Shown: positions 1 to 9,909, counted from the stretch's first letter. The stretch is DNA of 64,000 nucleotides from Pseudobutyrivibrio sp. UBA1225 (GCA_002309345.1 DBWZ01000091.1:1-64000), one strand, 5' to 3'. Translations and numbers: made by a program. Notes: a model not told the origin generated them from the letters alone.

Positions 1-44
1 AAGAATATAATTAGAATCAAGTTTAGAGTATAACTGGAGTCATT

Positions 45-1118
45 ATGTTTAAAAATACAAAGAGATGGTTAATTGCATTACTTGTGGTGTTCGTGATTTT
101 ATCTGGTGTGATGTCCAGTGTAATTATCGTTATCGATCCATATTTTCACTACCATGGACCACTTGAGGGCTATTACTACAACTTAGATAACGAGCGTAGC
201 CAAAACGATGGAATTATCAGGCATTTCGATTACACAGGCATGATTATCGGCACATCCATGGCTGAGAATTTCAAGACCAGCGAAGCTGAAGAATTGTTCG
301 GCGGCAAGTTTATCAAGGTTCCTTTTGCCGGTGGCACATATCGCGAGCAAAATGAAAATATCGAAAATGCGATAAAATATAATTCAAAGCTTAAGACTGT
401 TATTCGACCTTTAGACTATGCGTACATCATCGATGATGCCAACCGTCTGAGGGATGATTTGGGTTCGTATCCAGATTATTTATATGACAACAATCCTTTT
501 AATGATGTTAATTACATCTTCAATAAGGAGATTTTATTTGATATTTGCTTGCCAATGATAAAGGCAAAATCATCAGGGGTTCCTGGCGGAATGACAAGCT
601 TCGACGACTATTCCAATTGGATGGATGACACCAAGTTTGGAGCTAAGGCGGTGCTTCAAGACCGCAGAGAATTCAAGGCTCCCGATATGAATCAACCATT
701 TGTAGATGAAATCAAAGAGCAGGTCAAAACAAATATTACTAAAAATGTTGTAAATCTTGCCAAGGCAAATCCTGACGTACAGTTTTATTATTACATCACG
801 CCATATTCAGTGGCTTGGTGGGGTTCTCAAATGGAGCTTGGCACGGTAGACAGATTAATTTCTGCCGAGCAGTACGCTATCGAGCTGATGCTAGAATGCG
901 ACAACATCCATCTTTATTCATTCAACACCGAATTTGACTTAACAGCGGATTTAGATAATTATAGTGATGAGTGCCACCACGGCGATTGGGTGAACTCCCA
1001 GATTTTGGGCTGGCTTTATTCTGGTACAGATCAACTTACCAAGGATAATTACAAGGAATATATCGTGGTGGAGGCAGATTTTTATAAGAATTACGATTAC
1101 AATTCACTTATCAAATAG
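45..1118 (+). CDS. Membrane-anchored SGNH-like hydrolase/acyltransferase (putative)
   Basis: The 357-residue protein has an N-terminal membrane anchor (about residues 8-30) and a large extracytoplasmic part. Two sites fit the SGNH/DltD-like fold: a block-I-like GTS (residues 69-71, Ser71 the candidate nucleophile) and a late DECHH stretch (Asp308, His311/312) resembling the block-V DxxH. Proteins of this kind in Firmicutes often add or remove acyl groups on surface polymers, but overall similarity to a named family is weak, so the substrate is unknown. The start ATG has a GGAG ribosome site 6-7 bases upstream. It precedes an ABC exporter on the same strand with a gap of about 130 bases that contains repeat-like sequence. 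The enzyme class is an inference from two motifs only. Confidence 0.55.
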   Translation: MFKNTKRWLIALLVVFVILSGVMSSVIIVIDPYFHYHGPLEGYYYNLDNERSQNDGIIRHFDYTGMIIGTSMAENFKTSEAEELFGGKFIKVPFAGGTYREQNENIENAIKYNSKLKTVIRPLDYAYIIDDANRLRDDLGSYPDYLYDNNPFNDVNYIFNKEILFDICLPMIKAKSSGVPGGMTSFDDYSNWMDDTKFGAKAVLQDRREFKAPDMNQPFVDEIKEQVKTNITKNVVNLAKANPDVQFYYYITPYSVAWWGSQMELGTVDRLISAEQYAIELMLECDNIHLYSFNTEFDLTADLDNYSDECHHGDWVNSQILGWLYSGTDQLTKDNYKEYIVVEADFYKNYDYNSLIK

Positions 1119-1149
1119 TATCTTTCTCTTTGATAAATGAGACGAGTAA

Positions 1150-1216
1150 ATGGATACTATAAACAATCAACTATTGCGCACTAGTAAGCTTTTCTTACAT
1201 TTAAAAAGGAGCCTAC
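1150..1216 (+). repeat. Interspersed repeat, partial copy
   Basis: This stretch matches part of the larger intergenic repeat at 36016-36174: both contain AATCAACT, then CTAGTAAGCTTT, then CTTACATT in the same order and spacing. The tail contributes an AAGGAG sequence in front of a possible ATG at 1219. Confidence 0.5.
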
Positions 1217-1251
1217 AGATGTCAAAAAGGATAAGTGGAAAGGGAGAAACA

Positions 1252-1917
1252 ATGATTGAAGTAAAACACATCAACAAAAATTACGGCAAGCACAAGGTGC
1301 TTCAAGGGGTGGATTTTACCGTTGAACCAGGACAGATAGTTGGTATCCTTGGCGAAAACGGAAGCGGTAAATCCACGCTTCTTACAATTCTGGCCGGTCT
1401 ACAAAAAGCTAATTCCGGCTTCTTTAATATGGATGGGAAGAATCTTATTAAAAACACCAAATTGAGAAATGATTTGGTGGCATACGTTCCTCAAGAGACT
1501 CCTCTCATCACCGAGCTTACAGCTTGGGACAATCTTAGAATGTGGTATTCTTCAGATAAACTGAAAAAAGAATTAAAGGACGGATTTCTGGCTATGCTTG
1601 GCATAGACCAGTTTATCAAGGTACCAGTTAATCAAATGTCAGGGGGCATGAAAAAGCGTCTTACTATTGGATGTGCCATCAACTCTAATCCAAAGCTTTT
1701 GCTTTTGGACGAGCCAACAGCTGCGCTAGATTTGGTTTGTAAAGAGCGTATCTACACATACTTCGAACAGTTCAAACGTCAGGGCGGTTCTATGATAATT
1801 GCCACCCATGAAGTCCAAGAGATTGAACTTTGTGACAAGTGCTATATTCTTAAAGATGGAAAGCTTGACCCATATAAATATGATGGAGACATTCCTCATC
1901 TTATTGGAAGGCTCTAG
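1252..1917 (+). CDS. ABC transporter ATP-binding protein
   Basis: A 221-residue ABC ATPase. Walker A (GENGSGKST, about residues 34-42), signature (MSGGMKKR, about 129), Walker B (LLLLDEPTAALD, about 149) and the H-loop ATHE (about 184) are all present. It should energise the two membrane proteins encoded directly downstream. I chose ATG 1252 because the family fold begins at MIEVKHI and GGGAG lies 5 bases upstream; ATG 1219, also with a good AAGGAG, would add 11 residues. The longer reading frame back to 1150 has no ribosome site and runs through repeat sequence. The substrate is unknown; a small exporter, either drug/peptide-like or surface-related, is most likely. Confidence 0.88.
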   Translation: MIEVKHINKNYGKHKVLQGVDFTVEPGQIVGILGENGSGKSTLLTILAGLQKANSGFFNMDGKNLIKNTKLRNDLVAYVPQETPLITELTAWDNLRMWYSSDKLKKELKDGFLAMLGIDQFIKVPVNQMSGGMKKRLTIGCAINSNPKLLLLDEPTAALDLVCKERIYTYFEQFKRQGGSMIIATHEVQEIELCDKCYILKDGKLDPYKYDGDIPHLIGRL

Positions 1918-1988
1918 ATTCTTGAGAGACATTCCTCAGAAAACTTCTGATTACTAATGCTATATTTCGATTATAAGAGATTATTTAA

Positions 1989-3230
1989 ATGATAAGATTT
2001 AAAGATTATTTACTAATTCAATACAAGCGAATATTCAAGCTACTGCCAGGCATAGTGGCGATGATTCTTGTGGTGGCAACGCTTCTTGGCGCAGCAGGAA
2101 TTGCCATAGTTAACAGTGATGCATACAAGGCTGAGCAGCAAAAGTACAAGCTCGGTGTAGTGGGCGATACTGACAACGAGATGATATCACTTGGAATAAA
2201 CATGATTACCACCATAGACGAAAGCCGATTTATGATTGAGTTTGTGGAGTTTGAAGACATGGAATCGGCTCAGGAGGCACTTCGCGATGCAGATATATCA
2301 GCATTTATCGTAATTACGGATGAGTTTACCGATGCTTTAAATGCTATGACCAACGATTCTAAGCTAAAGTATTACGCAACCTCAGGACAAAAAGGTATAT
2401 CAAACGTCATGATGGATGAGATTGCAAGCATTGCTACCAATGTTATCGTATATTCAGAGACGGGCATCTGTACCTTGCGTCAAATTATGAAAGAAAAGGG
2501 CTATGCCAAGGATGTTAGACACACATCAATCAATGATTTATTTATGATTTATATGTTTGCCTTGGTGTCTCGTACAGAAATTGCTGATATTACTGAGCTT
2601 GGATTGTCCGATGGGCTTTCTACACCTGCATATTATTTCGCGGGAATTCTATTGTTTTTTATGATGCTGCTTTCGTTTTGCGCCATATCTTTTTTCTTGG
2701 GACAGAAGAACGCGCAGTTTCAATTTATGAGCTCAAAGGGAATTACTCCACCTTATCAAGTGGTGGCAGAGTACATCCCATTTTTAACTATCAACGCAAT
2801 CTGCACAGCAGTGACAATGGGATTGATATTTGCAGTAACTCGCATGGGATTATTTAGCATGGATGAGATTTCTAGCGATCAAAGCATGGGAATTTTAAAT
2901 ATTTCATTTCACCTAATCCCTGTGTGCATAATGTTCTCAGCTTTAGGATTTATGATTTTTGAAATCTTAATAGGAGTCATCAACAAAATCCTTGTAGCCT
3001 TCATGCTCTACATTGGCATGGGATATGTTTCAGGATATTTTTATCCCAAGACAGTATTCCCAGGAATTGTGCAAACTATAGGAGAGCATCTCCCATCCGG
3101 GGTAGCCTTCTCCTACATGGCGGATGTGCTCACAGATGAGAATGTAGGGCGGCACCTGTTGATTATGTTCGCATATACGATTACATTTTTGCTTATAGCA
3201 ATCTTAGTACGAAAACAAAAACTAAAATAG
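1989..3230 (+). CDS. ABC-2 family permease, subunit 1
   Basis: 413 residues with one N-terminal membrane segment (about 20-42), an extracytoplasmic domain of about 170 residues, then about five hydrophobic segments in the C-terminal half. This is the usual layout of ABC-2 permeases of the YhgE/DrrB type. It follows the ATPase gene and precedes a second permease of the same design, so the three probably form an exporter with two different membrane subunits. The ATG has only a weak ribosome site (AAGAGAT about 8-10 bases upstream). Confidence 0.8.
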   Translation: MIRFKDYLLIQYKRIFKLLPGIVAMILVVATLLGAAGIAIVNSDAYKAEQQKYKLGVVGDTDNEMISLGINMITTIDESRFMIEFVEFEDMESAQEALRDADISAFIVITDEFTDALNAMTNDSKLKYYATSGQKGISNVMMDEIASIATNVIVYSETGICTLRQIMKEKGYAKDVRHTSINDLFMIYMFALVSRTEIADITELGLSDGLSTPAYYFAGILLFFMMLLSFCAISFFLGQKNAQFQFMSSKGITPPYQVVAEYIPFLTINAICTAVTMGLIFAVTRMGLFSMDEISSDQSMGILNISFHLIPVCIMFSALGFMIFEILIGVINKILVAFMLYIGMGYVSGYFYPKTVFPGIVQTIGEHLPSGVAFSYMADVLTDENVGRHLLIMFAYTITFLLIAILVRKQKLK

Positions 3231-3258
3231 GCTTGAAGCTGACTGATGAGGGGCACTC
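3231..3258 (+). repeat. Interspersed repeat supplying a ribosome site
   Basis: The sequence GAAGCTGACTGATGAGGGG is shared with the repeats at 33445 and 36016. Here its GAGGGG lies 6-7 bases before the ATG of the second permease, so the repeat appears to provide the Shine-Dalgarno sequence. Confidence 0.6.
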
Positions 3259-4386
3259 ATGACAAGATATTTATTATTACTTAAAAGGCTAATAAAAAAG
3301 AAAAGCTACATATTCATGCTACTTGTAGTTCCACTTATGGTTATGATGCTAAATGCCATGAGCTCCGCGGATGCGGGATTGATGACTATCGGTGTATGCA
3401 TCCCAGGAACAGATGAAAGCTCAAAATTTCTTAGAAATGATTTGGAGGAAAATCCAGGCTCACTGCAGTTTGTTTTTTTTGACACCGCAGATGAGGTTAC
3501 TAAAGCAGTTGAGTCTCAGCAGGTAGTTGAGGGCTGGATTGTGCCAAAGGATTTAGATGCTACAGTTGCAAGCATGGCAAAGTCAAGTAGAACTAAAGAC
3601 AAAATTCAGATTATAATCCGCGAGCCGGGACTTACTCATATGCTTGGCAAAGAAGTAATATGCAGCAGAATATATCCGCGTATCGCTAGAGACATGGCAA
3701 TCGATTATGTAGGTAATAAAGTATATGGAGACAATCCTTCAGATGCAGATATAAAGCACATAAAGGATGTTTATGACAACTACGGTATCAATGGCAACCT
3801 TTTTGAAATGGGATACGTAGATGAAGACGCCAACCCAAGTCAGGAGGAAGTCAACTACCTTATGATGCCTCTTAGAGGTATACTAGCCCTCTGGCTTTTG
3901 CTCTGCGCAATCGCAGCATCAATGTATTATCTTGAAGATGAAAAAAACGGACTGTTTATTTGGTGGAAGGTCAAGCTTCCGCTAATAAGAGATTTCTTAT
4001 ATTATGCAGTGATAATTGCGATACCGTCCATAATGGTGCTGATTGGATTGCGCTATGGCGGTGTGTTTACAAATATAAAAAGAGAGTTGGTAGCTCTACT
4101 TCTATACGATTTTGCAATAGTATTTTTTGCAAATATTTTGCGACTTTTAATTGGAAGTATAAAGGGTTTGGGAATCATCACTCCAATACTTATTATGGCA
4201 TCCGCAATATTCTCACCAGTCTTTATCGATTTCAAAGAGGGAAGGTCATTACAAAAAATTTGTCCAACTTTTCATTATTTGTATTGCATTCATGATAAAT
4301 ATTATGTACAATCATTATTGATTTATAGTATTATATTGTTAGCTACTTGGTATTTATTTAATACTTTAACACGACGCATCAAATAG
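3259..4386 (+). CDS. ABC-2 family permease, subunit 2
   Basis: 375 residues with the same plan as the preceding gene: one N-terminal membrane segment (about 15-35), an external domain to about residue 205, and five or so C-terminal hydrophobic segments. It is probably the partner permease of the exporter. Its ribosome site is the GAGGGG of an intergenic repeat. The next gene starts 12 bases after its stop, so co-transcription with the surface protein downstream is likely. Confidence 0.78.
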   Translation: MTRYLLLLKRLIKKKSYIFMLLVVPLMVMMLNAMSSADAGLMTIGVCIPGTDESSKFLRNDLEENPGSLQFVFFDTADEVTKAVESQQVVEGWIVPKDLDATVASMAKSSRTKDKIQIIIREPGLTHMLGKEVICSRIYPRIARDMAIDYVGNKVYGDNPSDADIKHIKDVYDNYGINGNLFEMGYVDEDANPSQEEVNYLMMPLRGILALWLLLCAIAASMYYLEDEKNGLFIWWKVKLPLIRDFLYYAVIIAIPSIMVLIGLRYGGVFTNIKRELVALLLYDFAIVFFANILRLLIGSIKGLGIITPILIMASAIFSPVFIDFKEGRSLQKICPTFHYLYCIHDKYYVQSLLIYSIILLATWYLFNTLTRRIK

Positions 4387-4398
4387 GGAGGATTATTA

Positions 4399-6294
4399 AT
4401 GACAACATTTGAAGACAACAATATTATTTCAGAAGAACAACCTGTTAAGAAATCTCGCAAGGGTCTTATCATCGGAATCATTGCGGGGCTCATTGCTATT
4501 ATTGCTATAGTTGCCGTACTATTTTTCAACGGCACCTTAATGCCAGCAAAGATGATGCTTGGCAAGGCAGTCAACAAAGGCAAGGGCGAGTTTTTAGATC
4601 AATACAAGCAGGGATACGAAGTCATTCAGAAAACTAGCAAAGATGTCAATGGTGATGGCAAGATTTCTATGAAGGTTTCTATTGGCGAGCAGACTAAGCA
4701 AGTGCTTGCTTCTACAGGTGTAGATTTATCATGGTTCGATAGTGCACAAATTAATGTAGATACAGATGTCCAAAAAGAGCAATTTGGAGTGAAAATTGCC
4801 GGCAGTATTAATGACACTTCAATCACCTCAGCAGATGTAGTGCTTGATTCCAATTCTGAGAAGGCATATGTTTCATGTCCGGATATCTTTGGTGACAAAG
4901 CTATAGTCACAGATACAGGTATACAAGGGCAGCTGCTTTCCAAAAGTTTGGAAAAGTATTCAAATACATACTCGCAATTAGCTGACAAGTATCCTACTCC
5001 AGAAGTGATGGAGAAAATTGTCACTAAGTATTCTGATGTTCTTGTACAAGATTTAAAAGATGCTGATGTTAAAAAGTCTAAAAAAGAGGTCAAAGCTGGG
5101 GATGTTTCAGCAAAATATTATCAACTCGAGATTGCGCTTGATACAAAGACTGTAGATCAGGTCACTCTCGACATAATCGATGTGATAGAGAAAGATAAAG
5201 ACACAAAGAATGTCTTTGAAAATGCTTTAAAAGATCAGTTTGAATATGGTGCGTACAGCTTTATGTATGATAGCTTTGATGATTTTTGGGCTGATATGAT
5301 TAAGAATTTGGGCGAAACTAAGACCAAGCTTAAAACCGAGCTTGACGCAGTCAAAAAGAATCCAGAGAAGAATGAAGATATGGGAACACTTTATGTGTAT
5401 ATCGACAATTCAATGGAAACTAAGGGTATGCATCTAGATATAAAAAATCTATCAACCAAAGATTATAGTTTTGAATATCTCATTACTGAAGATGGTAATA
5501 ATTCAGGACTTTTAATCAATGGTAAGAAAGATGGCAAAAATTCCTTCGTAATGGAAGGTCAAGGCGAAGATAAGAGTGATATATTTAGTGGTCAGTACAA
5601 AGTTTCTGTAAACGACAAAGATGTTTGTACACTTGCTGTTGAAGATTTTGAGTTAACACCTTATGAGAAGAGCAAGGGTAAAGTTAAAATTAAGCTTGAT
5701 AGTTTTGCTACGGATAGTTTTAAAGGTTCGCCAATGGAAGCATTTACTTTGGCAGATTATGTGATTACTTTTGATACAAAGTCCAATAATGCGAAAATGG
5801 ATTTAGATGTCAAGTCGGGTGACGCATCATTGCTTACGCTTAATATTGCATATTCGTTTGAAAAGATTGAGGATATGTCAGTTCCTACAAATGTGGTAGA
5901 TCCGAATAATCTTTCTGATGAAGAAGCATATAATGCTATTAAATCTCTTAATCTTACATCAGTCTTGGGCAATCTTGAAAAGGCGGGGGTACCCGAGATA
6001 TATTACAAAAAATACAAGTATTTAAGCGACGCACTTGCAACAGGTGATGATATGGAGATTGCAAACGCGCTTCACAATATTCATGGTGGAAGTGATGGAT
6101 GGGACGGCGCTGAGCCATTAGATGAATATGGTGAAGATAATCCAGACGACCTCGAATCAACTAAAAGAGTTTTGAAGGCGGCCGCAGATATGCCTTTTGA
6201 CGATTTTGCAGAATTGTATCGTATGACAGAAGGTCATGAGAATGCGACTGATGAGGAAATTCGAGAAGTTCAGGAAATGCTGAAGAATTTATAA
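4399..6294 (+). CDS. Single-pass membrane surface protein, paralogue of the next gene
   Basis: 631 residues: a short charged cytoplasmic N-terminus, one membrane helix (about 24-44) and a long Lys/Asp-rich external domain with no Cys-based lipobox. The external domain aligns with that of the next gene; for example STGVDLSWFDSAQI here corresponds to TTGMDLSWLENASI there, followed by a similar beta-rich stretch. No named domain was recognised. The AGGGAGG ribosome site sits 6-7 bases before the ATG, and the gene directly follows the ABC-2 permeases, which suggests a shared job at the envelope. A substrate-binding or sensor-like role is possible but not shown. Confidence 0.7.
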   Translation: MTTFEDNNIISEEQPVKKSRKGLIIGIIAGLIAIIAIVAVLFFNGTLMPAKMMLGKAVNKGKGEFLDQYKQGYEVIQKTSKDVNGDGKISMKVSIGEQTKQVLASTGVDLSWFDSAQINVDTDVQKEQFGVKIAGSINDTSITSADVVLDSNSEKAYVSCPDIFGDKAIVTDTGIQGQLLSKSLEKYSNTYSQLADKYPTPEVMEKIVTKYSDVLVQDLKDADVKKSKKEVKAGDVSAKYYQLEIALDTKTVDQVTLDIIDVIEKDKDTKNVFENALKDQFEYGAYSFMYDSFDDFWADMIKNLGETKTKLKTELDAVKKNPEKNEDMGTLYVYIDNSMETKGMHLDIKNLSTKDYSFEYLITEDGNNSGLLINGKKDGKNSFVMEGQGEDKSDIFSGQYKVSVNDKDVCTLAVEDFELTPYEKSKGKVKIKLDSFATDSFKGSPMEAFTLADYVITFDTKSNNAKMDLDVKSGDASLLTLNIAYSFEKIEDMSVPTNVVDPNNLSDEEAYNAIKSLNLTSVLGNLEKAGVPEIYYKKYKYLSDALATGDDMEIANALHNIHGGSDGWDGAEPLDEYGEDNPDDLESTKRVLKAAADMPFDDFAELYRMTEGHENATDEEIREVQEMLKNL

Positions 6295-6419
6295 TTGAAA
6301 TCATATATTATTTAAGCATGATTAAGTTTGATGCTTAATCCAGTGGTTGAAATGCAGCAGATAGTTGCATTTTAACCTGAGTTGGAAGGAATAAAATATC
6401 TTAGATAGGGAGGAATAAT

Positions 6420-8867
6420 ATGTTTTGTTCTAAATGTGGATTTAAACTACCGGACAATATAAACTTTTGTCCAAAATGCGGAACCCCAGTTCCAAAAGTT
6501 GCGCCAGTTGTACCAGCGCAACCAGAACCAGTAGTAGAGGAGCCAGTGGCTGAAGCTCCTGTAGTTGAACCAGTAGTTGAAGAAGAGCCAGCAGTAGAAA
6601 CTCCTGTTGCAGAGCCTGAAGTAGAGGAGACTGCACCAGTAGTCGAAGAACCTGTAGTTGCAGAAGAGCCAACTGTGGAAGCTCCTGTTGTAGAATCATC
6701 AGCAGAAGAGAGCACAGTTACAGAGGAGCCAGCTGTAAAAACTCCTGTAGTGGAGGATACTGCAAATGTAGCAGAGCCAGTAGTGGAAGAGACTGTAGAA
6801 CCAGTTACAGAAGAACCAGCAGTTTCAGAAGCACCAACTGTAGAAGCTCCAACAGTGGAGACACCTGCAGCAGTTGAGACTCCAGTAATTTCCTCGCCAA
6901 CTCTAGAGGAGGATGCAGATATAGAGATTCCAGAAGAGGATGGTTTGCTTACAGTGGATGATGTTCTTGCAGCTACTGCTTCTGAAGAAGCACCTACAGA
7001 AGAGCTATCTCAGCCTACAGAGGAATTATCGCAGTACGCTCAGCAGGAGGCACAACCACAACAGCAAGCATATCAGCAGGATATGGGTTACGGGCAGCAA
7101 ACACAGCAGGATCCTTATTATCAGGAGCAACCTGTACAGCCAGCGCCATATTATCAAGAGCAGCCTGTGCAGCCAATTTCTTATTACTCACAGGAATCAG
7201 GACAGAGCGTTTATGGTGATGCCTACGACCCTCACAACATCCCAGAGCCAAAGAAGAAAAAGGGTAAGGCTGGTCTCATAATCACAATCATAATAGTTTT
7301 CCTTTTGGCAGTTGCAGCAGCTGTAGGATTCTATTATTACACCAACATCTACGCTGGACCAAAGAGCCAGTTAAAGAAAGCGGTCGTTGGCTATGTGGAC
7401 AAATCCTTCGAAGAAAACGGCACTGTGTACAACAAGTCATATGCTGAGCCACACAAGGAAAAGTCTAGTCAGGTAATAACTGCTTCAATCGATATTGAGG
7501 ATGGAATTCAGCAGATCCTTGCTACAACAGGTATGGATCTCAGCTGGTTGGAAAATGCTAGCATCACAATGAAGACCGGTGCAGATTCTGAGCATATGTC
7601 TATGGATTTAATAGCCGGTATTAACGGCACAGATGTTGCAACCGGTGTCATGGCTGTGGACTATGCATCTGGCATGATATATGTACAAATCCCTGAGCTT
7701 TCTAGTGCCTTCATTTCAATGAACGCAAATGGCGAGGATGGAAATGCATTCCAAGATGTTATCAATGCATATGCAGCGTTGGAGAAGGGTGAGGACAAGG
7801 TCCTTAGGGCAAATGAGATAGGAAAAGTTACAAAGAAGTATGCCAGCCTTTTCATAGACAATCTTGATGAAGTAGAAAAGAACGATGATAAGGAAGAAAT
7901 AAAAGTAGGTAAAATCTCACAGAATGCAACAGGTTACACTGCTGTTATAGATGAGAAAACTCAGGCGTCGATTGATATCGCTATCGAGGAAGAATTCCTT
8001 CAGGATGCCGAACTTAAAGAGGTTCTTCAGTTGCTTACAGCTAATTCATCATTCCGCGATGAAATCGTAATTGCGGATGTTGCAGCAGCTGATTATGCAA
8101 AGACATCATTTGATTTTGAAAAGTGGTATGGCGATGTTAAAGAAGCTGTAGAAAAAGATGTTAAAGCAAAGAAAGAAAAGGTAAAAGCCCTCGATAAAGA
8201 AAAATCAAGAGGTGCTGAAATCGGAACATTAACATTTTACACAGACAAGAAGAACGAGCTTATCGGTGTTGAGTCAGAAAATGTTTTAACTCCAGACACT
8301 AAGGAATACGTATATACGTTGAAAGACGGCGAGGACTTTGCTATAGAGTATTCTTGCGATGGCGAAAGTGCTAGCAAATCTATCACAGCAACAGGTTCAA
8401 ACGATGGCAAGAAGGTTAATGCCGACATTTTAGTTAAGGAAAACGATGAGGAGTCGGTTGCAATACAAGTTGTCGACTTTGATTACAAAGAGTACCGCAA
8501 GGGTAATCTTAAAGGCGAAGTCATCGTAGACCCAGCTGAAAAAGGTGAAGCAAAGGATGCTTTCGAAAAACAGCTTGAGCAGATGAAGTACGACATCACA
8601 TTTGACACACAAGGCAAGTATGGCAATATCGATTGCAAGCTTGCTACTGATGCAATTACCTATGGAACAATTCATATCGTTACATCAGATGCAGATGTTG
8701 ATATCCACGATATCCCATCATCAGCAATAGAAATCAAGGAGGGCGATTCTGTCGGATTGCAGCAGTACACGGAAACAATGACCTTTGATCAATTGTTCGC
8801 CAACCTTCAAAATGCAGGTGTACCAGTAGAGCAGTTGTTCACTCAGTACATGGAACAAAGACTATAA
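6420..8867 (+). CDS. Zinc-ribbon, low-complexity, single-pass membrane protein
   Basis: 815 residues in four parts. Residues 1-25 form a zinc ribbon (Cys3, Cys6, Cys18, Cys21, the pattern CxxC-x11-CxxC). Residues about 35-180 are a Pro/Val/Glu repeat region built on variants of PVVEEP. Residues about 190-265 are rich in Gln/Tyr/Pro, including repeated PYYQEQPVQP. A membrane helix (about 284-304) leads to an external domain homologous to that of the preceding gene. The cytoplasmic part could bind a partner and the external part could sense or bind at the cell surface. The repeat region is probably prone to slippage. An AGGGAGG ribosome site precedes the ATG. Confidence 0.75.
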   Translation: MFCSKCGFKLPDNINFCPKCGTPVPKVAPVVPAQPEPVVEEPVAEAPVVEPVVEEEPAVETPVAEPEVEETAPVVEEPVVAEEPTVEAPVVESSAEESTVTEEPAVKTPVVEDTANVAEPVVEETVEPVTEEPAVSEAPTVEAPTVETPAAVETPVISSPTLEEDADIEIPEEDGLLTVDDVLAATASEEAPTEELSQPTEELSQYAQQEAQPQQQAYQQDMGYGQQTQQDPYYQEQPVQPAPYYQEQPVQPISYYSQESGQSVYGDAYDPHNIPEPKKKKGKAGLIITIIIVFLLAVAAAVGFYYYTNIYAGPKSQLKKAVVGYVDKSFEENGTVYNKSYAEPHKEKSSQVITASIDIEDGIQQILATTGMDLSWLENASITMKTGADSEHMSMDLIAGINGTDVATGVMAVDYASGMIYVQIPELSSAFISMNANGEDGNAFQDVINAYAALEKGEDKVLRANEIGKVTKKYASLFIDNLDEVEKNDDKEEIKVGKISQNATGYTAVIDEKTQASIDIAIEEEFLQDAELKEVLQLLTANSSFRDEIVIADVAAADYAKTSFDFEKWYGDVKEAVEKDVKAKKEKVKALDKEKSRGAEIGTLTFYTDKKNELIGVESENVLTPDTKEYVYTLKDGEDFAIEYSCDGESASKSITATGSNDGKKVNADILVKENDEESVAIQVVDFDYKEYRKGNLKGEVIVDPAEKGEAKDAFEKQLEQMKYDITFDTQGKYGNIDCKLATDAITYGTIHIVTSDADVDIHDIPSSAIEIKEGDSVGLQQYTETMTFDQLFANLQNAGVPVEQLFTQYMEQRL

Positions 8868-8892
8868 TCTAGCAAATACTATAAGTAAATCA

Positions 8893-8921
8893 AAAACTTC
8901 CAGCGCGGTGCTGGAAGTTTT
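8893..8921. terminator. Bidirectional hairpin terminator
   Basis: A perfect 12-bp stem (AAAACTTCCAGC and its complement) with a 5-base loop is followed by T residues on the plus strand and by T residues on the minus strand. It lies between two convergent genes. Confidence 0.9.
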
Positions 8922-8925
8922 TTGA

Positions 8926-9789
8926 TTATCTATATTCCCTCGGTGTTCGCCCATATTTTTTCTTAAAGCTTCTATTGAAGTGGGATAAGTTTTCAAATCC
9001 AACTAGTTGGGAGATTCCAAGAATACTATCCTCGGTAGAAATCAGCAGTCTTGCTGCCATGGAAAGCCTGTAATCGTTTAGATAAGTCACAAAGCTAACT
9101 CCAAAGCATTCCTTGAAAAATCGCATAAAATGAGACTCGGAAAATCCAGCCAAATCAGCCATTTCGGCGACAGATATCCTAGTACTATAATTGTTTTCTA
9201 CAAATTTAATAACAGGTTTTAGTCGATCAATCCGACGGCTGTTATCCGCGGATGCGGGCATCTCGTAAAGGGTTACCAAGTCGAAAAGGAGAAGATACAT
9301 ATTGCCCTTGATGGCAAGCCACCAAGCTCCTTCACGATGGCGGGAGATGTTGTCGTTGGCGTCCAAATATCTGCGAATGCTCTCGTAGCCAGTAACGCCC
9401 TGCCTAAAAATCCGCGGAACAAGCACCGTGTTTTGAAAAAATGGCAGCAAAAACTTGTCATAAAAATCGTCAGTAGTAGAAGAAAACATCTTCCCATCAA
9501 AGATGATGTTTTCATACTCCATAGGCTCGTCCTTGTACTGATAAATCCCATGCACGATGCCAGGTATAATCAGTGCGATGTCGCCGGCATAAACTGAGTA
9601 CTCCTTGCCGTCGATGACAACAAGGCCAGTTCCCTTTTTGACGTAAATGAACTCAACATCCTCGTGCCAATGAAGTGGTACCGACTCAAAGTCTAGCGGA
9701 ATAGTACAAGGATAGGTGTTGTAAGGAATATTGTAGTCAAAGTGACTCTTGATTTCGTGTATCGATTGATACTCATGTATATTTATCAT
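8926..9789 (-). CDS. AraC family transcriptional regulator
   Basis: 287 residues with an N-terminal cupin-like sugar-binding half (a His/Glu-containing barrel, about residues 25-110) and a C-terminal pair of helix-turn-helix motifs (about 190-287) ending in the family signature around GFENLSHFNRSFKKKYGRTP. It is divergent from glycogen phosphorylase and probably responds to a sugar or controls that gene. No Shine-Dalgarno precedes the ATG. Instead a promoter ends 6 bases before it, so the message may be leaderless. Confidence 0.9.
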   Translation of the reverse strand: MINIHEYQSIHEIKSHFDYNIPYNTYPCTIPLDFESVPLHWHEDVEFIYVKKGTGLVVIDGKEYSVYAGDIALIIPGIVHGIYQYKDEPMEYENIIFDGKMFSSTTDDFYDKFLLPFFQNTVLVPRIFRQGVTGYESIRRYLDANDNISRHREGAWWLAIKGNMYLLLFDLVTLYEMPASADNSRRIDRLKPVIKFVENNYSTRISVAEMADLAGFSESHFMRFFKECFGVSFVTYLNDYRLSMAARLLISTEDSILGISQLVGFENLSHFNRSFKKKYGRTPREYR

Positions 9790-9795
9790 GATAGA

Positions 9796-9825
9796 ATAGT
9801 ATCACTTTTTAATAGATTTGCGCAA
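9796..9825 (-). promoter_or_regulatory. Promoter of the araC-like gene, leaderless arrangement
   Basis: Read on the minus strand: TTGCGC, an 18-base spacer, TACTAT, then 6 bases and the ATG. A transcript starting about 7 bases after the -10 box would begin at the start codon. Confidence 0.5.
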
Positions 9826-9909
9826 GATGGAGGGATAAACTTAGCATTATAATCATAGTGTATTTGACATGTTGAGATTTCATGAAAAGCTATAAACGAG
9901 GAGGAGTAT

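Noticed and set aside
1150..1251. Extended N-terminus of the ABC ATPase
   Set aside because: The first part is repeat sequence without a ribosome site, and the ABC fold starts at 1252; ATG 1219 remains possible.
6401..6715. Minus-strand Ser/Thr/Gly-rich frame opposite the zinc-ribbon gene
   Set aside because: It is the antisense reading of the Pro/Val/Glu repeats, with no ribosome site.
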